Shown: in pieces, positions 26,931-36,297 of the stretch | How the letters are laid out: every line of letters begins with the position of its first letter | Position numbering within the stretch: the stretch's first letter is position 1 | NCBI RefSeq assembly: GCF_019423325.1 | Contig: NZ_JAHZBQ010000001.1 | Coordinates: 620,001-684,000, forward strand | Direction of reading: 5' to 3' | Source: Campylobacter sp. | Lineage (GTDB): Bacteria > Campylobacterota > Campylobacteria > Campylobacterales > Campylobacteraceae | Length of the DNA: 64,000 nucleotides | Notes under the pieces: generated by a model | Told to the model about the DNA's origin: nothing | Database searches by the model: none | Seen by the model: the letters and a program-made list of their open reading frames with translations, nothing else | Made by a program: the position numbers and the translations under genes

Positions 26931-27976
26931 TATTTTTGATATTTGACGCGGTAAAATTTCTCGTAGAATTCCTCTACTTTTTTATCAAAGTTTGCGTCCT
27001 TAAAATTTTGCGGATAAAGTTTCATCGCAAGCCATTCCTCACCAAGCGCCATTGCTTCGGCAGTCGGATGACCCCATGCTTTAACGAATTCGGGCATTAG
27101 ATAAATTCTATCCTCTTTCACGGCGCTAAGACCTTTTAGCGCAGGGTTTGCTTTAAGCTCGGCAGGTACTTGAGGATAGCGGTTTTGCACTAAGATAATC
27201 TGCGGATTCCATGCTAAAATTTGCTCCGGCGAAACCTGTTTGTAGCCCTTTATATCTGCAGCGGCAACGTTCGTCGCACCCGCTCTTGCTAACATTACGC
27301 CAGTATATTTGCCGCTACCGTAGGTCGTAAGATCGGGATTTGCCATATAAACTCTAGGTCTTTTATCTACGATAAAATTACTAAATTTGGCATTTAAATC
27401 AGCTTGCGATTTTTTAACGAAATCTATTAGTTCAGCGGCATCCTTTTCGTGATTGCTTAGTTCGCCTAGAATTTTAACCCCCTCGTAAAAGCCCTCATCG
27501 TAAGCAGCGAAGCTATCGCGCTCATCTTTAAAGGTCGGATTTAGCTTAGCTTTTTCCTCTTGTGCAGAGCTGAAAAATGAAATACCTACGACTGGGATTT
27601 TCAACTCCTCCATTTTAGCGATATATTCTTTAGGGAAGTAGTTGACCACTACGACCGCATCGGGCTTTAGACTAAGCAGAGCTTCGTAATTGACATCTTT
27701 GATATCGCCTGGATTAGGTAGGTTTTTAAAACTCGGTGCCAAACGATTATACTCTTTGCCTAGGCGCTGCTCCCAGCTTTTTAGGATGCCTACGACCTTA
27801 TCTTGGGCGTTGATTTCGTTTAAGACATTGAGTGCTTCGTGGTGTAGCACGACGATACGATTTACTTGATCCGGGATTGTGACCTTGCGACCGAGCTGAT
27901 CGGTAATCGTGCGATCTGCAAAAGCCAGGCTAGCGCAAAGCGCTGCACCAAGAAGGATTGAGTGAAGTTTAAGCAT
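26930..27976 (-). CDS. Periplasmic substrate-binding protein of the iron-type ABC importer
   Basis: 348 aa from ATG 27976, with AAGGAG upstream; the longer frame to 28042 is unlikely. Signal peptide LKLHSILLGAALCASLAFA, then a two-lobe FecB/BtuF-like domain: ITDQLGRKVTIPDQVNRIVV at the start, EALLSLKPDAVVVV and TYGSGKYTGVMLARAGATNV inside. It captures the substrate in the periplasm and delivers it to the permease. First gene of a three-gene operon. It is about 60-70% similar by eye to the frameshifted copy upstream. Confidence 0.88.
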   Translation of the reverse strand: MLKLHSILLGAALCASLAFADRTITDQLGRKVTIPDQVNRIVVLHHEALNVLNEINAQDKVVGILKSWEQRLGKEYNRLAPSFKNLPNPGDIKDVNYEALLSLKPDAVVVVNYFPKEYIAKMEELKIPVVGISFFSSAQEEKAKLNPTFKDERDSFAAYDEGFYEGVKILGELSNHEKDAAELIDFVKKSQADLNAKFSNFIVDKRPRVYMANPDLTTYGSGKYTGVMLARAGATNVAAADIKGYKQVSPEQILAWNPQIILVQNRYPQVPAELKANPALKGLSAVKEDRIYLMPEFVKAWGHPTAEAMALGEEWLAMKLYPQNFKDANFDKKVEEFYEKFYRVKYQK

Positions 27977-28138
27977 TTTTTCTCCTTGAAAATTCCGCAA
28001 AATATGCGGGGTTAGAATAGCGGAATTATAGCCGATCGGCATAAAATCCAGATAAATTTTTATATAAATTTGATTTTGTCGTGAGGGATTTCAGATACTT
28101 TTGCAAGGCGGAATTTTGTGATTTTACGCAGAATTTTG

Positions 28139-28246
28139 CTAGTAAAAATTTTTGCCCGTCTCCTCTAGGCTAACCGGATACTGCCCGATGCCCAGCGATA
28201 CCGCAAATAGCAGGACCCAGAGCAGCAGTAGGGCGGAAAATTTCAT
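28139..28246 (-). pseudogene. Truncated FecCD permease remnant (N-terminal 35 codons)
   Basis: Begins with ATG 28246, which would overlap the true stop of the upstream binding protein by ATGA. It reads MKFSALLLLWVLLFAVSLGI followed by GQYPVSLEE before a TAG. That is the N-terminal helix of a FecCD permease and aligns with residues 5-30 of the intact one (LILLLFWVVLALISLASGQF). The remaining permease and a matching ATPase are missing, so this is a deletion remnant of a second importer operon. Confidence 0.75.
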
Positions 28247-29276
28247 TTATAGCTCGTGCGGTAGAATTTTTGATAAAATTCCTCCACTTTTTTGTCAAAC
28301 TCTGCCTCGTCAAAGTACTTCGGATAGAGCTTCATCGCTAGCCACCACTCGCCAAGCGCCATGGCTTCGGCAGTCGGATAGCCCACGCTTTGACATATTC
28401 GGGCATCATGTAAATTTTATCCTCTTTAGCTGCGCTTAAATTTGCAAGCTGCGGGTTGGATTTGAGCTCGGCGGGTACCTGCGGGTAGCGATCCTGCACG
28501 AAGATCATCTGCGGCGCCCACGCTAAAACTTGCTCTGCAGATACCTGTTTGTAGCCCTTGATGCTCTCTGCCGCGACGTTTTGCGCGCCTGCGCGCATAA
28601 ACATTATGCCCGTGTATTTGCCGCTACCGTAGGTCGTGAGGTCCGGATTTGCCATGTAAATTTTAGGACTTTTATCCACGATGAAGTCGCTAAATTTAGC
28701 CTTTAGCTGCTCTTGCGAGGTTTTGACGAAGCTTATGAGCTCGGCGGCCTCTTTTTCGCGGTTTGCGACCTTGCCAAGAAGCTCGATCCCGTCGTAAAAG
28801 CCCTCGGTGTAGGCCGCTTCGTCGTCTTTGAAGGTCGGATTTAGCTTGCCCTTATCGGCGGCGTCGCTGCGCTGAAAGCTAACGGCGACGACTGGGATTT
28901 TGAGCTCCGTCATTTTGTCGATGTGCTCTTGCGGGATGTAGTTCGTGACGATCACGACGTCGGGCTTTAGCTTAAGCACCGCTTCGTAGTTGATGACCTT
29001 CAGATCGCCCGGTGTGGGCATATCTTTTAGGCTCGGCGCTAGACGGACGTAGTTTTTGCCGAGCGACTTTTCCCACGACTCCTGCACGCCGACGACCTTA
29101 TCCAGCGCGTTTAGCTCGTTGAGCGCGTTTAGGCTTTGGTGCTGAAGCACGACTATGCGCTTAATCTCGTCGGGTAGCGTAACGTCGCGACCTAGTTGAT
29201 CGGTTACGACGCGGTCTGCAAAAAGCGAACTCGCGCACAGCGCAAGAGCTAGCGCGAAAGAGTGAGGCTTACTCAT
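28243..29276 (-). pseudogene. Frameshifted periplasmic binding protein (second copy)
   Basis: Paralog of the binding protein at 26930-27976, with signal peptide FALALALCASSLFA and ITDQLGR-type start (VTDQLGRDVTLPDEIKRIVV). It is intact to KAW near codon 300. The frame then shifts and ends at 28338 after an unrelated tail. Adding one C to the CCC at 28382-28384 (GGGG in the gene) restores YPTAEAMALGEWWLAMKL and a C-terminus ending at 28243 in FYRTSYK. The loss of one G therefore removes about 45 conserved C-terminal residues. This may be a real mutation or a sequencing error. Together with the permease remnant downstream it suggests a decaying operon. Confidence 0.75.
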
Positions 29277-29550
29277 GTTTTTCCCTTTAATTTAGATTAT
29301 ATACTTCTTAATACGCCCTATTTTGCGCGCTTTTTAGGCGGTTACGTTTAGAAAATATACTTTGAAATATTATAGATTTTTAATGATAAATTTTAGGTAA
29401 AAGATGAAATTTTAAAGTAGGGCGAATTTGAAAAATTTACATCGTACATATAAATTTCATGCAGAATTTCGCGGTGCGATATGGAATTTGTGAAGCAAAT
29501 TTGTGAAATTTTAATCGGCTCGCACGTAATTTTAGATTGGATTTTATGAT

Positions 29551-30317
29551 TTATTTTGTAGGCGTCGTCCATAAGCTTTTATTCCAAAGCTCCGCACCCG
29601 AAATCCCTTTAACCCTAATCCAAGCGATAATTTCTAAAATTTCAGATAAAAGGATTATCGCGAGTACCATGTACGCTGCAGTTGCACTACTCATTTCCGG
29701 CAGTTTAATAAACGAATTGATGATTTCTACAAGTACTAAAGATATAAAATATAACCACGCGTAAGCATAAAAAATTTTACTCTTAGTGGCTTCTCCTAAG
29801 TAGCAATATACTATTGCCGGGGCTATGGTGCTGACAATCTTAAACGCTGTAATCGTTACATACCAAATGGTAACAAATTGCGTCTCTTTAATCTCTATAG
29901 AGTGATTAAGTCCTATGGCCATAGCCGCTAAAATGCAATAGAATGCCTCCACGAAAGAACCGCCTCGCTCGTGTAAGGTATATCTAGAGTCTCCAAGCTC
30001 ACAATATTATTATTCATAGAATGTGGTAAAAGTGAAATAAATACGATAGCCCAAAGCACTCGGGCGATAAAGTTAATCAAATACGCCCTAAATACCTTGC
30101 TAGCGGAGATATCCGAGATCATTTTGGTTGCCGAGAGTTTAAAAATCATCGAAGCGAAAATTATGGCAACAATTACGGCGGCAACGCCTAAAAATTTGCT
30201 TATTTCAACGTCATGCCAAAACTCGCAACAAACCCAAATGATCAGATAAGTGCAGATTGCCAAAACGCTAGAGGTTATGCCGCGAAATTTTATGGCGTTT
30301 AAAATTTTAGGGTTCAT
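29551..30317 (-). pseudogene. Frameshifted member 5 of the membrane-protein paralog family
   Basis: Two overlapping frames, 29928-30317 and 29551-29952, together look like one six-helix protein of about 255 aa. The first supplies ILNAIKFRGITSSVLAICTY and the SDISASKVFRAYL segment. The second supplies KSKIFYAYAWLYFISL and the final EIIAWIRVKG, which match the layout of member 1 (KAKFRGVLGAVILLG, LFKIYG, IIAWIKF). The shift lies near 29950-29990 without a long homopolymer. Alternatively these are two small translated proteins, the second starting at GTG 29952. Confidence 0.55.
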
Positions 30318-30701
30318 AAAGTTGTGCCTTTGGAATTTTAAAATCTATGGCGGATTATACTTGCATGGTTTGAAATTTAGATAAATTTTAGGGCGCGAGT
30401 GGAATTTTGAATAGAGCAAAATTTGAATTAAATTTAATCTTTTGGTTTTGAACGAGGATTGTTTCAGGCAAATGGGCACTAGAAGCTGAATTTTAAAAAT
30501 ATGTGCGCATTTATGAAAAAGCGAGTATTCAAGCTAAAATTGAAATTTTGCCAGGAAAGATTGTCGTAGTACAATGCGTAAATCGCGACGAGTTAAAAGC
30601 GCAACCTACGCGCGGCAACTACAAAGTTCGCGAAAGTTCTCACATAGCGTAATCCGGCTTTTAAATTTAAAAGCCGGGGTAAAATTTAGAGTAAAATTAA
30701 A
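30318..30701. other. 384-bp spacer with the terminator palindrome
   Basis: No gene seen. The left part is AT-rich (upstream side of the frameshifted membrane gene), and a 24-bp palindrome lies at 30654-30677 close to the DUF4198 stop. Confidence 0.5.
30654..30677. terminator. Perfect 24-bp palindrome after the DUF4198 gene
   Basis: CCGGCTTTTAAA followed by TTTAAAAGCCGG, a perfect self-complementary sequence 24 bases past the DUF4198 stop. On RNA it makes a GC-capped hairpin, which fits the end of the TonB receptor/DUF4198 operon. No long U-tract follows, so it may act from either side. Confidence 0.6.
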
Positions 30702-31448
30702 CTATTTTACCTCAAAAGCAAAGGACGCGATGATCGTCTCTTCGTCGCATTTCTTTGGATCCGAAAATGCGAGTTTATTTCTTGCTTTTAGTATCCAAGG
30801 ACCCGGCTTTAGCGCCATTACCTCGATTTCGCCCTTATCGTCGGTCATACCATAAAATGCGCTCATATCTTCCAGAAATCCATCCGGCGCACCTTCAACC
30901 GCGGCATTTGCAAGCGGCTTGCCTTCAAATAGCACTTTAATTTTAAACGGCTTATTGGCTTTGAAATTTACCGGATTTTCTAAAGGTACGAGCTCGAGTC
31001 GCTCGCCCACGGGCTTAGTTATGAGATCGCCTGCTTGTGTGTTGATTACGCCCTTTGCGAGCATAGTGGCGCGACGGCAAAATTTAGCGTCTTTAATCGT
31101 ATCTTTCGTGCCGCCCATATGCCATTTGCCGCTTTTATCCTCGGTCCAAAAGGTCGGTTTATATTGCCCGGTAATGATATAGACGCCTTCCGGCTGCTTT
31201 TCGCCCTCAAATTTATAGTTTTCGCTCGTGCGCTTTAGCTCGATTTTTTTGCCGTTTTTATCTATGACTACGGGGATTTCAAAATTATTCTCCCTCTGCT
31301 TATCGATCGGCTCGCACGTGGCAAATCCATCTCCAAATCCGATCTGAACCCTCAGTTTGTCGTCATTTTGACCCGCAAGCCAAAAATCATGCGCGCCAGC
31401 TACGCTAAATGCACCTAAAACTGCCAATACAGCTAAACTTTTCCTCAT
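30702..31448 (-). CDS. Periplasmic DUF4198 (NikK-like) metal-uptake protein
   Basis: 248 aa with signal peptide (LAVLAVLGAFSVAGA) and a mature start HDFWLAG, as in DUF4198 proteins. Conserved-type blocks are ELVPLENPVNFKANKPFKIK and PWILKARNKL near the C-terminus. DUF4198 proteins, including NikK, occur beside nickel and cobalt transporters and TonB receptors. The His right after the signal cleavage site could bind metal. It lies 34 bp downstream of the TonB receptor, so both are likely one operon. With hyp and nikR genes nearby, nickel is a reasonable guess, iron the alternative. Confidence 0.75.
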   Translation of the reverse strand: MRKSLAVLAVLGAFSVAGAHDFWLAGQNDDKLRVQIGFGDGFATCEPIDKQRENNFEIPVVIDKNGKKIELKRTSENYKFEGEKQPEGVYIITGQYKPTFWTEDKSGKWHMGGTKDTIKDAKFCRRATMLAKGVINTQAGDLITKPVGERLELVPLENPVNFKANKPFKIKVLFEGKPLANAAVEGAPDGFLEDMSAFYGMTDDKGEIEVMALKPGPWILKARNKLAFSDPKKCDEETIIASFAFEVK

Positions 31449-31482
31449 TTTTCATCCTTTCTTTTAGTAAAATTTACTAAAT

Positions 31483-33607
31483 TTAAAAACTATATCTTAC
31501 GCCGACGCCGAGCGTTCTGCCTTTGCCATAGGTGATCAAGACATTACTCGCTCTGTCGCGTATGTGCGAGAAGTACTCTTTGTCGGTCAAATTTTTGACG
31601 TAAAAATACACGTCAAAGCCATCTTTTAGATAGCCTACTTTTGCATCCGCCGTAAAATAGCTCTTTTGGGCTAGCTTATTTTGAGCATCGAAGTAGGTCT
31701 TGCCTATCATATTTCCGTCCAGTCTTGTATAAATTCCCATCGGAGCGTAGTATGACGCGCCCAAAGAGAGCTTATACTCGGGGTTTTTCTCGATTTTATT
31801 GCCTTTATTGTTCGTGCCGTCTTTGTTGATGTAATCTCCGTATTTGGTCTTTAGCAGACTCGCGGCTAAATTTATATCAAGCTCTTTGCTTGCTTTTGCG
31901 ACGCCTTCAAATTCCACGCCCATAGATTTTGATTTATCAGCGTTTGCGGTCGAGTAGATGTTGGGGTTATTGGGGTCGGTATAAAATATATGCGTGCCCT
32001 TGATGTCCATATAAAATAGCGCGGTAGAAAATCTAAAGCTCTCATACGAACCCTTTACACCGATCTCGTAGTCATCGCTCGTCTGTGCGTCAAATTTATT
32101 ATCCTCCCTGCTGCCGCCAGTGGTGTAGAAATTAAAGCCGCCGGCTAGATAGCCCTTTGAATACATCGCGTAAATATTTAGCTCGTCGGTGATATCGTAT
32201 CCAAGTGCGATTTTTGGCAAAAACGTCCTAAATGTCGCTTTTTCGTCCATCGAAAACGCGGGCGCACCGGGATTGTGTCCCAGCTCGTATGAAAAGTAAT
32301 CGACCTTTGTGTGTTTTCTGATCTGCTGATACCTGCCGCCAAGCGTAGCATCAAATTTGCTCGTGATCGGATAGATGATCTGACCGAATACCGATGCTGT
32401 CTGCGCGCGATTGACCGAAGGCCAATCCTCGACTATCGTCCTACCGCCGTCGCCGTATTGGTCGCCGATCGGGCCGAAGACTTGCTTTTCGTTTTCGTAA
32501 TAAAGTCCACCAACCCATTTGAAGCTTTGCTCGCCTACGCTACTAAATCTAAGTTCCTCGGAGAAGGTATCATTTTTAGAATTTAAAAATGTAATTAGCC
32601 CGTAGTGATCGGGGTCGAGATAGGTTATTTTACTACCGAAATCCTCGTCGTAAAGCCCGTCTTTTTTGGCTCTACGAAAGGTCGTAGCCGAGGTCGCGTC
32701 AAATTTGTCAAATTCATATTTTAGATCTAACGCTCCCGAGCTAGAGGTTTGCTTTACGCGGGCGGGAGTTTCTAAGTTTATATGCTTGGCTTCGCTTTTT
32801 GAGATATTGCCAAATCTCGATTTTGGGATAAAAAGCTCGTCGAGCGAGTCGTCCTGGCGGTGAAAAAGATCGCCGTAAATTTTAATCGTAAAACGATCGG
32901 TCGGCACTATCTTTAAATTTAGTCCGAAATTGTAATTTTTCTTGTCGTTGGCTTTATCGCCGTTTAGATCGTTGATGATCCAGCCGTCCTCTTTGGACGC
33001 CGAGCCGTTTAAGCCTAAAAATAGTTTATCATCAATCAGCGCGCCGCTGGTTTCAAAAAGACCTAGCATGTATTTGTGCGAGCCGTATTCGGCGCCGACG
33101 CTGCCGCTCCACTCGTTAGTCGGTTCTTTTAAAACGATATTAATGATGCCGCCGATTGAGTCTTTGCCGTAGATCGCACTGCTAGGACCTCGCAAAACCT
33201 CGACGTGATCAATATTTGTAACGGGGATATAGGCTGCGTCTTTGTTACTTTGCGCTACGCCGCCGACATAGACCGTGACGGGGTTAGAACTCGTATATAT
33301 CGAAGGATTGAGTCCTCTAGTACTGATGCCCTCGTACATCCCGCCCACACCGGTAATGTTTGGCATAGTTTTTACCAGCTCCTCGACGTTTTTGACTTCT
33401 CGTTCTTGTAGCTCAGTATCGCTTACGACGCTGATACTTTGTGGCACATCCTTTAAATTTTCACTTATTTTGTTTGCGGTAACTTCTACTTCGCCGAGAT
33501 TTACGCTTTGTTTAGTTTGTTCGTCGGCTATGGCTGGATTTGCGGCGCTCAATAAAAGTAGGGCGGCTGCAGCTTCAGAGAGAGAGAGAGAGAGTAAAAA
33601 CTTTCAA
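31483..33607 (-). CDS. TonB-dependent outer-membrane receptor, phase-variable, OFF as sequenced
   Basis: About 700-aa receptor. Plug domain from GEVEVTANKISENLKDVPQS to LRGPSSAIYGKDSIGGIINI, then a 22-strand barrel ending in GVGVRYSF with the terminal Phe used by the Bam machinery. The uninterrupted frame opens only at TTG 33552, which lacks a signal peptide. Upstream lies a proper start: TTG 33607 with AGGAG seven bases before it, coding MKVFTLSLSL. A (CT)9 tract then throws the frame into TGA. With ten CT units it would read MKVFTLSLSLSEAAAALLLL then SAANPAIADE, a good signal peptide. So expression is probably switched by slipped-strand repeat changes. The substrate is unknown (iron-siderophore, haem or nickel). 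Confidence 0.85.
33577..33594 (-). repeat. (CT)9 simple sequence repeat in the receptor signal-peptide codons
   Basis: Nine AG units on the plus strand (CT in the gene), 13 bases after the TTG start at 33607. Frame arithmetic: 13 + 2n must be divisible by 3, so n = 7 or 10 is ON, while n = 9 ends in TGA right after the tract. The longest dinucleotide tract noticed in the window. Confidence 0.9.
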
Positions 33608-33643
33608 AATTTAACTCCTAAAATCTGATAAAATTTTCGCGTT

Positions 33644-33672
33644 ATTATATCAGATGAGATAATCATTGTCAA
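33644..33672 (-). promoter_or_regulatory. Consensus sigma-70 promoter with Fur-like operator for the TonB receptor
   Basis: On the minus strand TTGACA (33672-33667), a 17-base spacer and TATAAT (33649-33644) form a perfect consensus promoter, ending about 37 bases before the TTG start. Overlapping the -35 box and spacer is TGACAATGATTATCTCA (about 33671-33655), which resembles a Fur box (GATAATGATAATCATTATC). TTATTAT and ATAATCA at about 33642-33665 also loosely resemble a Helicobacter NikR half-site pair, so the metal is not settled. Confidence 0.75.
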
Positions 33673-34241
33673 TACTACTACAATATTAAATTAATGCAAA
33701 ATATAAGCATGATTTATATTGAATTTAATGTTGCAAATTTAGATACGAAATAGGGCGATACAATAAGCTTATTATAATTTAAATAAATACGTTCATAAAA
33801 TTTATGGAAATGATGCAAAATTAATAAAATCAAAAAATCATTTTTATAAATCGTTTACTACATAGAAATCATTAATATGAAAATATATATCAGTAGTTCA
33901 TCATTTTTCAATTTTTTGGAGCAAAAACACTATAATTCTAGGTATTTTATATTGAAAACTATAATTTTCAAGTAAAAATCTAATACGAAATTCACGTATA
34001 ATTATATGAATAATTTCATGTATTTTTAACGCATTTGTTGTTTTTATTAATGGTTTTTATTAGAAGAATTTTTACATTTCATAATTTTGTGATTTCAAAT
34101 GAAATCAGCAGGATAATGGATGGTATTATTGCAAGAATGAAATAGAGGTAAATATCTAAATTAGGCGGAAATGAAATTTTGCTTATAGCAAGGAGTTAGA
34201 TTCAAAATATGGAAAGTTTTGCGCCCAGAAAAGGCTCTCTT
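33673..34241. other. AT-rich spacer between TonB receptor promoter and hypA
   Basis: About 570 bp of clearly more AT-rich DNA than the surroundings (mostly A/T runs such as TTTTTATAAATCG and AATATATATCAG), with no supported gene. It lacks the GC-rich blocks and repeated RAATTY units seen in other spacers. It may be regulatory or recently acquired DNA. Confidence 0.5.
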
Positions 34242-34799
34242 CTATTCAATAACCAGGCGCATTAGATACATATCTTCGCCGTCGATTACGCTGATTTCGG
34301 AGCTTTTGCAGCGCGGGCAAGAAAAGTCGTTCTGTGCCAAATCTCCGCTAAAACCGCAGTTTTTGCATTTTACGACGATTTCTTGGGTGTGGATAATGAG
34401 ATCTGCATTTTCGCAGACGGTGCCTGCGCGAAAGACTTCATAGCAGTTTTGCAAATAATGCGCTTCCACGCCGCTTAGCCGCCCTATTTTTACGTGCAGT
34501 TCCCTTAACTGCGGACTTTTTGCGCTAGGTGTATCACAAGGCGCCTGCGGATTCGTATTCAAGTTTTCAGCACAATCGCCGTTTTTGTCGTTCGAGTCCA
34601 TATTCGCAATGCCCCTATTTTCGGCATTCTTGGTGTCTATTATGTCGGTATTTGCAGAGTCTGTATTTCTAGCGGTATCGGCAATATCACAGCGATTTTT
34701 ATCGCCCTGCTCGGCCGCGCCTTTTTTCTTTGCTATTTCGGCGTTTAGCGCCTTTTCGCATAGCGCCACAAGATCCGCTACGATCGATAGTTCATGCAT
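34242..34799 (-). CDS. hypA: Hydrogenase nickel-insertion protein HypA, with insertion
   Basis: 185 aa. The start MHELSIVADLV has the Ni-binding His2 and Glu3, and the zinc site is Cys145, 148, 161 and 164 (CKNCGF, CPRC). With HypB it delivers nickel to the hydrogenase large subunit. HypA is normally about 115 aa; residues about 24-95 here are a Asn/Asp-rich low-complexity insertion (NTDSANTD, NMDSNDKNGD). The insertion sits between the first helix and the next strand, leaving both metal sites intact. Last gene of hypBCDEA. Confidence 0.88.
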   Translation of the reverse strand: MHELSIVADLVALCEKALNAEIAKKKGAAEQGDKNRCDIADTARNTDSANTDIIDTKNAENRGIANMDSNDKNGDCAENLNTNPQAPCDTPSAKSPQLRELHVKIGRLSGVEAHYLQNCYEVFRAGTVCENADLIIHTQEIVVKCKNCGFSGDLAQNDFSCPRCKSSEISVIDGEDMYLMRLVIE

Positions 34800-34908
34800 T
34801 TTTACCTCTAAAATTTTACGGCCGCGCCGTATTCTATACGAAATTTTGTTGTAAATTTAAAACGTGCTCTGAAATTTAGGCTTAAATTTGCCGAATTTGC
34901 ACGAAAAT

Positions 34909-36126
34909 TTAACAAATCCTCGGCAGTAGCTCGCCCTTTGGAAGTTCCAAGAATCGCTGCGAGCCATAGGCGTTTTGCAAAATCACTCGCCCTTTTGCCG
35001 CATACGGAGCTTTAAATTGCCCCGCCCTATTTTCTGATACTGCGCCCGCGTCGCTCGCACCCGTAAATTCGTCCTGCACGCTAAGCTTTGGTGTCAAAGT
35101 ACCCTCAAAATTGCCTCCGCCGTGCCCTACTTCGCGTACCTCGCCGATGATTGCGGCATTTGAGTCAAATTCGCGCAGTATCTCAAGCGCCCTATCCGCC
35201 TCGGCATCATCTTCTACGACCGCTACGAACGTGCCTTCGTTTGCAAGCTCGTACGGCTCGAAGCCCAGCAGCTCACACACGCCCACCACTTCGTCGCTGA
35301 TTTTGATATCCTCTTCGCGCACTAAAAATTCAAGCCCGCTGGAGCTTGCGAATTCGTTTAAAACCGCGCTAAGTCCGCCGCGCGTCGCATCTCGCATCGC
35401 TTGGATCTTCACGCCTTGCAAGATCAGCTTTTCTACCGCAGCGCAAAGCGGTTTGCAGTCGCTTTGTAGCTCGCTGCTTAGCGCGATCTCGTCGCGCGCC
35501 GCGAGTATCACCGCTCCGTGCCGCCCGATATCGCCGCTAAGGAGGATTTTTGCGCCCGCTTTGATGTTTTGCACGCGCGCAGGTCGCAAAACACGACCGA
35601 TGCCGCTAGTGTTTATGAAAATTTTATCGCATTTGCCGCGCGGCACGACCTTTGTGTCGCCGCAAACGATGCGAACGCCGCAACTTCGCGCGGTGCTTGC
35701 CATCGAGTCCAGGATGCGTCGCAGCTCGCCTAGGCTAAGCCCCTCCTCGATGATGAGCGCGCAGCTTAAAAACAGCGGCTTGGCGCCTACCATCGCAAGG
35801 TCGTTGATGGTGCCGCAAACGGCGATCTTGCCGATGTCGCCGCCGTTAAAAAACAGCGGCGTGACCACGAAACTATCAGTGCTGAAAGCTAGCTCGCCGC
35901 CGAGGTTCGTAGAATTCAAAGCGGAGTTCGCCGCGCGATCAAAACCCGCCCCGGCGTCTAAATTTAAATCGTCTAAATTTAAATTTAGTATCGCGCTGTC
36001 GTTGTTTGCGCGTAAAATTTCATTGTCAAACGCCGCAAAGATCGTCTCGTTGATGAGCCTATTCATCTCCTCGCCGCCGCCGCCGTGGCTTAAAAGTATA
36101 GTTTCGTTCAAATTTTTCCTTTTCAC
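34909..36126 (-). CDS. hypE: Carbamoyl dehydratase HypE
   Basis: 405-aa PurM-like enzyme that dehydrates the carbamoyl group carried on its C-terminal cysteine to thiocyanate, the source of CN ligands of the NiFe centre. The protein ends LLPRIC with the required terminal Cys. GGGGEEMNRLI near the start and GDIGRHGAVIL inside are family blocks. It is longer than the usual 330-345 aa because of short insertions, one Asn/Leu-rich near residue 45-70 built from AAATTTAAAT DNA and one after TLTPKLS near the C-terminus. Confidence 0.92.
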   Translation of the reverse strand: MKRKNLNETILLSHGGGGEEMNRLINETIFAAFDNEILRANNDSAILNLNLDDLNLDAGAGFDRAANSALNSTNLGGELAFSTDSFVVTPLFFNGGDIGKIAVCGTINDLAMVGAKPLFLSCALIIEEGLSLGELRRILDSMASTARSCGVRIVCGDTKVVPRGKCDKIFINTSGIGRVLRPARVQNIKAGAKILLSGDIGRHGAVILAARDEIALSSELQSDCKPLCAAVEKLILQGVKIQAMRDATRGGLSAVLNEFASSSGLEFLVREEDIKISDEVVGVCELLGFEPYELANEGTFVAVVEDDAEADRALEILREFDSNAAIIGEVREVGHGGGNFEGTLTPKLSVQDEFTGASDAGAVSENRAGQFKAPYAAKGRVILQNAYGSQRFLELPKGELLPRIC

Positions 36127-36297
36127 TCGGTTTTAAATTTATAAGCCCGTATTCCGCAGCCGAACAAGCCGTGCCGCTACGGCGCCGCGCAAAATTTCAA
36201 AGCAAATTTAGCGCAACGATTCCGCTTCGATTAAAATTTTAAAGTACGACTTATTTTTAAAATTTACGCTCCACTAGCCGGATACCGCGCGCAAAAT

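Noticed and set aside
33552..33554. TTG 33552 as the true start of the TonB receptor
   Set aside because: It lacks a ribosome site and removes the signal peptide an outer-membrane receptor needs; the upstream TTG 33607 with AGGAG and the CT tract explains the sequence better.
35111..36136. 341-codon plus-strand frame opposite hypE
   Set aside because: Ser/Pro-rich antisense shadow of hypE; no start signal, and hypE is clearly real.
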